A stretch of DNA of 46,483 nucleotides from Nocardia transvalensis NBRC 15921 (lineage in GTDB: Bacteria > Actinomycetota > Actinomycetes > Mycobacteriales > Mycobacteriaceae): assembly GCF_000308875.1 (NCBI RefSeq), contig NZ_BAGL01000089.1, positions 1-46,483 of the forward strand, read 5' to 3'. The notes under the pieces were generated by a model that saw only the letters and a program-made list of their open reading frames with translations, did not search any database and had not been told where the DNA came from. Of this stretch, positions 40,939-46,483 are shown piece after piece; within the stretch, counting starts at the first letter, position 1, and every line of letters begins with the position of its first letter. Made by a program: the position numbers and the translations under genes.

Positions 40939-41170
40939 GATCATCTACAACCGCATCGCGATGCTGCGCGCCGAGCGCGGCATCTCGCGGCGGCAGCTGG
41001 CCGAGGCGCTGGGCGTGCACTACCAGACGGTCGGATATCTCGAACGCGGCGAGTACAGCCCCAGCTTGCATCTGGCGCTGCGGATCTCGGAGTATTTCGG
41101 AGTGGCGGTGGAGGTCGTGTTCTCCACCGCCCCCTTCCCCCGCCTGGGTTCGAACTCCGAATCCGCCTGA
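40928..41170 (+). CDS. XRE-family regulator of the ABC operon
   Basis: An 80-residue single-domain XRE helix-turn-helix protein: RIAMLRAERGISRRQLAEAL, then VHYQTVGYLERGEYSPSLHL, typical of short regulators of the YozG/HipB-like class that sit with transporters. The start is GTG 40928, inside the permease gene (11-bp overlap), with GAAGG 10 nt upstream. No effector domain is present, so it probably responds through abundance or partner binding. A small AAGTT-CGCGA-AACTT hairpin (41175-41189) follows the stop, ahead of the convergent gene. Confidence 0.9.
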   Translation: MPTEIIYNRIAMLRAERGISRRQLAEALGVHYQTVGYLERGEYSPSLHLALRISEYFGVAVEVVFSTAPFPRLGSNSESA

Positions 41171-41205
41171 GCCCAAGTTCGCGAAACTTCCTGAGCCGAA
41201 ACCTT

Positions 41206-42081
41206 TTACGCGGCACTCCCGCGCATCAACTCGAAGATGGAGACCGCGCGCCCGGACTCCTCGCTCGCCGCGACCGCCTTACGCCAGAAGCCCTGCGCCG
41301 TATGGGACAGCGTCGCGTCCACGCCCACCTCCTCGCTGGCATCGATGATGTGCTGCGCACCGGCGTCCATCATCCGGAAGGCCGAGATATCGCCCCAGCC
41401 ACCGGCTTGCGCGGCCGCGGCGTACTCGGCCATGAAGAACGGAAAGGCTTCGCTGGAGCGCTGGGCGTACGGCAGGAACTTTCCGATATCGTGCCCGGAC
41501 CGCTGGATCACCGCGAGCGCCTGATCGAAGGCGAGCATCCAGGGGTGGAAGACGATCAGCAACGCCTGGTAGAAGACCTGCGCGACACCGTCGTCCGCGC
41601 CCACGTACTCCTGCGGGCTGAGCGGCCGCAACAACTCGGCGTGCGCGTCGAAGACCTCCCGCGGACCGCTGTAGAAGATGTAGGACGCCGGATGCGTGAT
41701 GTTGTCGCCCGCCGACATGAACCCGCCCGACAGGAACTGCGCGCCGTGCGAGCGGACCCACGCCGCGCCCGCCCGCGCCTTCTCGGGCGAATCGGAGGAC
41801 AGATTGACGATCACCTTGCCCGCCAGCCGATCGGTCGCGGGGCCGAGCACGTCGTACATGGCGTCGTAGTGGGTCAGGCTGACCACGGTCACCGCGTTGG
41901 CGTCCAGCGCCTCGGCGACGGTCGCGGCCCGCACGGCGCCGAGTGCGGCCATGGTCTCGGCCTTCTCCGGGCTGCGGTTCCACACCGTGACCTCGACACC
42001 GGCCGCCAGGAACTGCTTGACCATCGCCTGCCCCATCGGACCGAGGCCGAGGACGGTGACGGAACGGGACTGCTGAGACAT
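41206..42081 (-). CDS. Imine-reductase-like NAD(P)-dependent dehydrogenase
   Basis: A 291-residue beta-hydroxyacid-dehydrogenase superfamily protein. The Rossmann motif is LGLGPMGQAMVKQFLAAG, followed by VTVWNRSPEKAE, in which Arg after Asn favours NADPH. The all-helical C-terminal half (GVAQVFYQALLIVFHPWMLA, YAAAAQAGGWGDISAFR) and the overall sequence are closer to imine reductases than to hydroxyisobutyrate dehydrogenase, since the usual catalytic Lys of the latter (G-x-x-x-K-x-x-N) is not evident. The physiological substrate is unknown. The start is ATG 42081 with GAAGGG 7 nt upstream. Divergent from an HxlR regulator, which probably controls it. Confidence 0.8.
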   Translation of the reverse strand: MSQQSRSVTVLGLGPMGQAMVKQFLAAGVEVTVWNRSPEKAETMAALGAVRAATVAEALDANAVTVVSLTHYDAMYDVLGPATDRLAGKVIVNLSSDSPEKARAGAAWVRSHGAQFLSGGFMSAGDNITHPASYIFYSGPREVFDAHAELLRPLSPQEYVGADDGVAQVFYQALLIVFHPWMLAFDQALAVIQRSGHDIGKFLPYAQRSSEAFPFFMAEYAAAAQAGGWGDISAFRMMDAGAQHIIDASEEVGVDATLSHTAQGFWRKAVAASEESGRAVSIFELMRGSAA

Positions 42082-42217
42082 CGTGAACCCTTCGCTGATG
42101 GTCGTATTCGGATCGGCGCCGGATCCCGATGGTCGTCCGCGCAGGTAGGCTCGGGAAGACCGCACGTCGAGGTCGGGTTGCTTACCTCGAGGTTCGAGAA
42201 CTGCTCAGGAGGTCGCA

Positions 42218-42571
42218 GTGCAGCCAGGCCGTGACGCGGATCACGAAGTGTGCGGAATGTCGATCGCCATCGACGTCGTCGGCGGCAAGTGGAAACTGCA
42301 CCTGATGTGGGTGCTCGCCGAGGGCCCGCAACGCTTCGGCCAGATCCGCCGCCTGCTCACCGGCGTCAGCGAGAAGGTCCTCGCCGAGAATCTCCGCCAC
42401 CTGGAGGCCGCGGGCGTAGTCCACCGCGAGATCTACCCCGAGATCCCCCCACGCGTCGAATACTCCCTCACCCCCCGCGGCGAGGAGTTGAGCGAAGCCC
42501 TCAGCGCCCTGGAGGCATGGGGCGACAAACACCGCGACCACGTCCTGTCGTGCGAGCTGAGCACGGCGTAG
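42218..42571 (+). CDS. HxlR-family regulator
   Basis: A 117-residue winged-helix HxlR protein: CGMSIAIDVVGGKWKLHLMW with the conserved near-N-terminal Cys12, the recognition region SEKVLAENLRHLEAAGVV, and the wing VEYSLTPRGEEL. In related regulators that Cys senses quinones, aldehydes or disulphide stress, so a redox or electrophile signal is plausible here. AGGAGG lies 5 nt before the GTG. It is divergent from the imine-reductase-like gene with 136 bp between. The gap contains CCTCGAGGTTCGAG (42185-42198), a possible half-operator. Confidence 0.9.
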   Translation: MQPGRDADHEVCGMSIAIDVVGGKWKLHLMWVLAEGPQRFGQIRRLLTGVSEKVLAENLRHLEAAGVVHREIYPEIPPRVEYSLTPRGEELSEALSALEAWGDKHRDHVLSCELSTA

Positions 42572-42610
42572 TCCCGCGCCCCACCCCGGAACGCCCGGCA
42601 GCTCGCAGAG

Positions 42611-42672
42611 TTTCCGGCATGCTTTTGGCCGGAATCCACAGGTGAGATCCCGGCCAAAAGCATGCCGGGAAA
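42611..42672. repeat. CCGGCATGC-family hairpin, copy 3
   Basis: The arms CCGGCATGCTTTTGGCCGG (42614-42632) and its exact complement (42650-42668) are flanked by TTT and AAA, with a loop of 17 nt that itself has AATC/GATC remnants. It is a probable terminator of the HxlR gene. Its right end, GGGAAATAGG, is the start of the tandem array that follows. Confidence 0.8.
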
Positions 42673-42790
42673 TAGGTGGGGTGTGCCGGGAAATAGGTGG
42701 GGTGTGCCAGGAAATAGGTGGGGTGTGCCAGGAAATAGGTAGGGTGTGCCAGGAAATAGGTGGGTGTGCCAGGAAATAGGTGGGTGTGCC
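42667..42790. repeat. Six 20-21-bp tandem repeats abutting the hairpin
   Basis: The units start at 42667, 42688, 42709, 42730, 42751 and 42771; consensus (G/A)GGAAATAGGTGGGGTGTGCC, the last two units lacking one G. A partial seventh follows. The first unit overlaps the hairpin, so the array probably expanded from its edge. It fills most of the gap before the convergent glycerate kinase gene. Confidence 0.85.
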
Positions 42791-42815
42791 GGGAGGTGGG
42801 GTTCAGGACGCGGGG

Positions 42816-43934
42816 TCAGGGTGCCAGGTAGCGCGTGGCGAGTGCCGCCCCGATTCGCTCGAGGAGGGGCACGGCCTGCGCCATCGAGCGCGCCGGGTCG
42901 GGTTCGATCTCGGCGAGGGTGTGGCAGGCCGTGAATCCGGCGGCGCGTAACTCGTTCTCGGACAGCGGGCACCGGCCCGCGACCGCGACGACCGGAACCC
43001 CCGCCGCCAGCGCGGCGCGGCACACGCCCATTGGAGCCTTGCCGCGCAGGGTCTGCTCGTCGAACGAGCCCTCGCCCGTGACGACGAGATCCGCTCCGCG
43101 CACCAGGGATTCGAACCCGATCAGATCCAGGACGACATCGATACCGGACCTCTCGACGGCCCCGAGCACGGCCATCGCCCCGAATCCGGTACCGCCGGCC
43201 GCACCCGCGCCGGGGCGCTCCGCGCCATCGGGATCCACCAGCTTCGCCCAATTCGCCAGGGCCGCTTCGAGTACCGCGCACTGCTGCGGATCCGCGCCCT
43301 TCTGCGGCGCGAAAACCGCTACCGCCCCGTGGGTTCCGAGCAGAGGGTTGTCGACATCGCTCGCCAGGGTGACCGAGATATCGGCGAGGGCCGGATGCAG
43401 CCCGGACCGATCCACCCCCACGGCCCGCGCGAGAGCCGCACCGCCCCTGGGCACTTCGTCACCGCGCACATCCAGCACACGCAATCCCAAGGCTTGCAGC
43501 ATGCCCGCACCACCGTCACTGGAGGCACTGCCGCCGACACCCAGCACGAGTGTGCGCACACCCCGATCCAGCGCGTGCGCGATCACCTGCCCCAGCCCGT
43601 AGGTGCTCGCATGCAGCGGATCCGCGTGCCCGCCAGGCAGTTTCGCCAACCCCACCACGGCCGCCAACTCGATCACCGCGGTTTCGTCCCGCACCGCATA
43701 GGCGGTCGGCCCCGGCACCCCGGTCGGCCCCTCGGCCTCGACCTCGACCCGCTCCCACCCGGCCGCCAGAAACGCGTCCACGGTCCCGTCCCCGCCATCG
43801 GCCACCGGCGCCCGGACCACCTCGACGCCCGGCGCCGCCCGCACCATCCCGGCCGCCAGCGCCCCGGCCGCCTCGGGCCCCGACACCGACCCCTTGAACT
43901 TGTCCGGCGCCACCACCACCCGCCCGTTCACCAC
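42816..43934 (-). CDS. Glycerate kinase (GarK/GlxK family)
   Basis: A 372-residue glycerate kinase of the GarK/GlxK family, which phosphorylates D-glycerate, normally to 2-phosphoglycerate. Family hallmarks: APDKFKGSVSGPEAAGALAA at the N terminus, PVADGGDGTVDAF, LGVGGSASSDGGAGMLQALG, TGEGSFDEQTL and the GKAPMGVCRAA block. The length is normal. The start is GTG 43934 (a second GTG is at 43931) after GAGGGGGG. It would feed glyoxylate, tartronate or serine breakdown into lower glycolysis. No pathway partner lies nearby. Confidence 0.95.
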   Translation of the reverse strand: MVNGRVVVAPDKFKGSVSGPEAAGALAAGMVRAAPGVEVVRAPVADGGDGTVDAFLAAGWERVEVEAEGPTGVPGPTAYAVRDETAVIELAAVVGLAKLPGGHADPLHASTYGLGQVIAHALDRGVRTLVLGVGGSASSDGGAGMLQALGLRVLDVRGDEVPRGGAALARAVGVDRSGLHPALADISVTLASDVDNPLLGTHGAVAVFAPQKGADPQQCAVLEAALANWAKLVDPDGAERPGAGAAGGTGFGAMAVLGAVERSGIDVVLDLIGFESLVRGADLVVTGEGSFDEQTLRGKAPMGVCRAALAAGVPVVAVAGRCPLSENELRAAGFTACHTLAEIEPDPARSMAQAVPLLERIGAALATRYLAP

Positions 43935-43948
43935 GATTCCCGCCCCCC

Positions 43949-45487
43949 TCAGTCGATGGGCGCTTGGTCGGCGTGCGAGATGGTGACCTTGCCGGTGCGG
44001 AGGTAGGTGAGAACGGCCTGGTCGACGGTGGGATTGTTGCGGCCGAAGGTGCCGTGGTCGCCGCCCTCGACGGTGATCAGGTGGCCGCGCAGGGCCGCCG
44101 CCATGCCGGGGCCGCCGTCGTACTCGGTGACCGCGTCGTGGCGGCTCTGCAACACCAGCGGCGGGGTCGGCAGGCCGTGGTCGGCGATGGCGACCGGCGT
44201 CGTGACCGGATCCCAGTCGGCGCAGGCCACGCCGGAGCGCACCATATCGGCGCGGGCGTCGAGGGCATTGCCGCCGGAGGCCACGGTGGCCGCCGCGGCC
44301 GCCAGCAGCTCCATGCGCCCCGGCACCGCGTTCTCGTTGCAGGTGATGGCGGAGAACACATTCCGGCCCGTGGCGCCGGGAGCCGCCACATCCTCGATCG
44401 CGCGCAACTGCCGGGTATCGGTCGGATCGACGCTGGCATCGGCCATGGCGCGGGCGAAGGTGGGCCAGAACGACCGGGTGTAGGTGGCGACCGCGGTGGC
44501 CGACACCATCGGCACCTGCGCCGACGTACCGCCCGTGGCCAGGGCGCGGATCAGGTTCTGCAACTGCCCGATCTGGTCGCGGCCGCCGTTGAAGCCGTCG
44601 CGGGCCAGGTCCGCGATCGGTGCGGGCAGATCGCCCGGCAGGTCGGCGGTCGAGGCCGGCGGCGGCGTGAGGTTGGCGTACCAGCCGCCGCCCTGGGCGA
44701 CGACCATCCGCACCCAGTTCTCGTACACCCGCAGCGGGGTCGCGCCGAGGTGGTACTCGCCGTCGTGCTGGGCGATCCAGGTGAACAGGTCGTCGAGCCG
44801 CTGCTTACCGGCCAGCTGCTGCTGGGCGAACTGCTCGTTCCACACCCAGTCCGGATGCACGCTCGAGTCCAGCACCATGCGGTCGACCCGCTGCGGGAAC
44901 AGCGAGGCGTAGACCGCGCCCAGATACGTGCCGTAGGAGGTCCCGAAGAAGTCGATCCGGTCCAGCCCGAGCGCGTCCCGCACGGCGTCCATATCGCGCG
45001 CCGTGTTCTCGGTGGTGATGGTCGCGACGTAGCCGGGCTGCGTGGCGTCGCAGGCCGCGCGGGTGGCGCCGCGGTCCTTACCGTTCGCGCCGCAGTCCAG
45101 CGGGGTCGCCCAGCGCAGCCCGCGCGGCTGTACCGCGACGCGGTCGTAGTGCCGGCCGATCTCGGCGGGCAGCCCCGCGGAGCGCCGGGACCAGAAGTCC
45201 AGCGAGTCGGCGCCGGGACCGCCCGGATTGGCGAAGATCGTGCCGTTCCGCTCCCCCGTGGCGCGAATCCGGCTGACGGTCAGCTCGATTCGCGGTCCGC
45301 CGGCGTCCGCGTAGTCGCGGGGAACCGAGACCACCGCGCATTCCGCCCCGCCGCCGGGCGTCACCGCGCCGTCCGGACACTCGCCGAAGGCCGCCCGGTC
45401 GTCGGCGCCCGCCACTCCGGCCGGCTGCACGGCCAGAAAGGCGGCACACGCCCACGCCACCGCTCGCGCCGTCCGTCGTGTCTTCAT
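43949..45487 (-). CDS. Secreted S33-family alpha/beta hydrolase (tripeptidyl aminopeptidase type)
   Basis: A 512-residue exported hydrolase. The signal peptide ends near AGVAGA (residues 22-27). The catalytic Ser184 is in FFGTSYGTYLG, the acid in LQSRHDAVTEY and the base in GGDHGTFG; the ANPGGPGADS segment supplies the oxyanion hole, as in the SlpD/SlpE and Tap tripeptidyl aminopeptidases of streptomycetes. One deviation: the usual DPRG turn reads VQPRG. Five cysteines beyond the signal region suggest disulphides. ATG 45487 has GGGGAG 9 nt upstream; ATG 45496 directly abuts it and is unlikely. The gene is 14 bp from the glycerate kinase gene on the same strand, so read-through is likely. Confidence 0.88.
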   Translation of the reverse strand: MKTRRTARAVAWACAAFLAVQPAGVAGADDRAAFGECPDGAVTPGGGAECAVVSVPRDYADAGGPRIELTVSRIRATGERNGTIFANPGGPGADSLDFWSRRSAGLPAEIGRHYDRVAVQPRGLRWATPLDCGANGKDRGATRAACDATQPGYVATITTENTARDMDAVRDALGLDRIDFFGTSYGTYLGAVYASLFPQRVDRMVLDSSVHPDWVWNEQFAQQQLAGKQRLDDLFTWIAQHDGEYHLGATPLRVYENWVRMVVAQGGGWYANLTPPPASTADLPGDLPAPIADLARDGFNGGRDQIGQLQNLIRALATGGTSAQVPMVSATAVATYTRSFWPTFARAMADASVDPTDTRQLRAIEDVAAPGATGRNVFSAITCNENAVPGRMELLAAAAATVASGGNALDARADMVRSGVACADWDPVTTPVAIADHGLPTPPLVLQSRHDAVTEYDGGPGMAAALRGHLITVEGGDHGTFGRNNPTVDQAVLTYLRTGKVTISHADQAPID

Positions 45488-45610
45488 CCGCGTCATCTCC
45501 CCGGTCGGGCCGGCCGCGCTCGCGAGCGACCACAAGCATTCTCTGCGGCTCCCCCGCCGGTCACAACTCGGGACATACCCGGCCGCCGCGGGCGAACACT
45601 CGTCACATCG

Positions 45611-45625
45611 GGACACATTGTGTCC
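45611..45625. promoter_or_regulatory. Dyad GGACACA-T-TGTGTCC
   Basis: The perfect 7-bp arms lie in the divergent gap between peptidase and GNAT genes, 10 bp upstream of the GNAT -10 box, so it covers the -35 region. A candidate operator. Confidence 0.45.
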
Positions 45626-45634
45626 GCGACACAG

Positions 45635-45640
45635 TAGCGT
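45635..45640 (+). promoter_or_regulatory. -10 element of a probable leaderless GNAT transcript
   Basis: TAGCGT ends 6 nt before the ATG at 45647; there is no ribosome-binding site. Confidence 0.55.
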
Positions 45641-45646
45641 CGAGCC

Positions 45647-45958
45647 ATGTCGATCGATGTGCGCAACAACACGGAGCTCGATCGTTTCGAGATCTATGTC
45701 GACGGCGGACTCGCCGGCATCGCGGAGTACCAGGACACCGCCGCCGAACGGGCCTTCGTCCACACCGAGATCTATCCGCGCTACAGCGGCCAGGGGTACG
45801 CGAACACCCTGGTCCAGGCGGCGCTGGACGCCAGCCGGGACGAGGGCTACGGGATCCTGCCGCTGTGCCCGATGGTGCACCACTTCGTCGAATCCCGGCC
45901 CGAATACCTCGCCCTGGTCCCGCACTGGGCGCGGGAGCGGTTCGGCCTGCCGCAATGA
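45647..45958 (+). CDS. Small GNAT-like N-acetyltransferase (YjdJ type)
   Basis: A 103-residue minimal acetyltransferase of the Acetyltransf_CG group (YjdJ-like). The acetyl-CoA pyrophosphate loop is RYSGQGYANTLV, followed by a helix and the strand ILPLCPMVHHFVESRPEY, which contains the conserved Cys-Pro and the partial C-terminal helix. The family is widespread and its substrates are unknown. It is divergent from the peptidase gene with a dyad between, and its last codons are duplicated downstream. Confidence 0.9.
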   Translation: MSIDVRNNTELDRFEIYVDGGLAGIAEYQDTAAERAFVHTEIYPRYSGQGYANTLVQAALDASRDEGYGILPLCPMVHHFVESRPEYLALVPHWARERFGLPQ

Positions 45959-46023
45959 CGCGCCCTCAGTAGGGGAGAGCGCGGGAACCGTTCGGCCTGC
46001 CGCAGTGACGCGCACTCAGTAGG
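45931..46023. repeat. Direct duplication of the GNAT 3' end
   Basis: The two 43-bp copies (45931-45973 and 45981-46023) differ at four positions. Copy 1 spans the last GNAT codons, the stop and the next 15 bp; copy 2 ends inside the stop of the convergent acyltransferase gene. The layout matches that of the VOC repeat at 11224. Confidence 0.8.
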
Positions 46024-46483
46024 CGGCGACCGCGCCGTCGAGGGCCAGCTGTAGCCGGTCGCGCACCACGCGGGCGATCTCGGCCGGGCGGGCGGGCAGT
46101 TCGGCCAGGGTCGGTCCGAAGTAGAAACTCGCCGACCGCACCTCGTCGGCGGTCGGTTCCACCGCCGGATCGGGCCGCGGGCCGTAGCTGAGCCCGAGGC
46201 TGACCAGGGCCGGACGCGCGCCGAGCTTCATCGCCCGGAACGCGATGTGCCCGATGCCGCTGCCGACGGCCTGGACCTGGGTCGGGTCGACGTCGTTGCA
46301 GGTGCCCTCGGGAAAGACCGCGACCGCGTCGCCGCGCGCCATCCGCTCGGCGCACACGTCGATCATCCGCTGCCCCGCCGCGTTCACCGCGCGAATGCCG
46401 TGATCCTTACCGCGAAACACCGGTATCCCGCCCATCATGTCGACCTTGCGGCGCTGGTCGGGATCGATGAACAGCTCGTCCTT
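46016..46483 (-). CDS. PlsC-type lysophospholipid acyltransferase, C-terminal part (5' end outside window)
   Basis: An open frame reaching the right edge, giving the last 155 residues of a 1-acyl-glycerol-3-phosphate acyltransferase-like protein. Motif III is visible as VFPEGTCND (family FPEGTRS, here with Cys-Asn after the Thr). Before it GGIPVFRGKDHGI resembles motif II, and after it LGARPALVSLGLSYGP is motif IV. The catalytic H-x4-D lies outside the window. The product esterifies a lysolipid or another acceptor at the inner membrane face; the acceptor cannot be told. Its stop overlaps the duplicated GNAT tail. Confidence 0.82.
   Translation of the reverse strand, partial: KDELFIDPDQRRKVDMMGGIPVFRGKDHGIRAVNAAGQRMIDVCAERMARGDAVAVFPEGTCNDVDPTQVQAVGSGIGHIAFRAMKLGARPALVSLGLSYGPRPDPAVEPTADEVRSASFYFGPTLAELPARPAEIARVVRDRLQLALDGAVAAY

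Noticed and set aside
41147..41158. tRNA T-arm-like GGTTCGAACTCC
   Set aside because: It encodes the last residues of the XRE regulator, and no acceptor, D or anticodon stems can be drawn around it.
42667..42790. CRISPR array
   Set aside because: Contiguous 20-21-bp units without spacers: a plain tandem repeat.
45488..46015. N-terminal extension of the secreted peptidase
   Set aside because: It would run antisense through the GNAT gene and bury the signal peptide; ATG 45487 has a proper ribosome-binding site.

Overview
The window is GC-rich (roughly 70 %), densely coded actinobacterial chromosome. Its gene content and order match the region of Mycobacterium tuberculosis around Rv0205 to Rv0236c: aftD, an acyltransferase-3 gene, a DUF3068 gene, a large membrane protein, a GT4 glycosyltransferase, an Rv0224c-type methyltransferase, GTP-dependent pckG, an Rv0210/Rv0209-like pair, trmB, an NYN gene, mmpL3 and an AI-2E family permease. 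This points to a mycolic-acid bacterium of the order Mycobacteriales. The extra genes between the conserved blocks fit Nocardia or a close relative better than Mycobacterium. Names by homology come from recognising protein sequence; no search was run.

Layout. 1-13.7 kb is an envelope-polysaccharide block: the 3' part of aftD, an HxlR-like regulator divergent from a dehalogenase-like hydrolase, acyltransferase-3, DUF3068, a Wzx/MATE-like flippase, a GT-C-like membrane protein, a VOC protein, a GT4 glycosyltransferase and a methyltransferase. 13.7-14.5 kb holds two small orphan genes. 14.7-20.5 kb is a leftward block: pckG, a membrane-anchored protein with a degenerate GTPase domain, its true-GTPase partner and an SDR. 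20.9-27.1 kb is rightward: a lipase, trmB, NYN and mmpL3 (the last two overlap by one base). 27.1-32.6 kb follows a tandem-repeat array and contains a hydrolase, a LiaF-like DUF1707 protein, a LuxR-type response regulator, a histidine kinase and an AI-2E permease. 32.7-37.7 kb holds a class III adenylyl cyclase, an LPG-synthase-type flippase, a DUF3054 protein and a penicillin-binding-like lipoprotein that lacks its catalytic motifs. 38-46.5 kb holds a conserved protein of unknown function, a type II dehydroquinase, an ABC exporter with an XRE regulator, an imine-reductase-like enzyme divergent from an HxlR regulator, a glycerate kinase, a secreted S33 peptidase, a small GNAT and the end of a PlsC-type acyltransferase.

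How the genes fit together. Most of the window serves the mycolate/arabinan cell envelope: MmpL3 exports trehalose monomycolate, AftD adds arabinofuranose, and the flippase, GT-C, GT4 and methyltransferase genes look like the parts of a lipid-linked glycan pathway. A LiaFSR-like signalling set lies downstream of mmpL3. The least described element is the adjacent GTPase and pseudo-GTPase pair, the second of which carries a membrane hairpin between coiled coils; this resembles paired bacterial dynamin-like proteins.

Non-coding architecture. At least ten genes have a TANNNT hexamer 6-8 nt before the start codon and no Shine-Dalgarno sequence, as expected of leaderless mRNAs. Several intergenic gaps hold tandem repeats, some apparently copied from the 3' end of the preceding gene, and there are two families of dispersed palindromic repeats, one copy of which lies inside the flippase gene. 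I saw no tRNA, rRNA, CRISPR array, insertion sequence or prophage.
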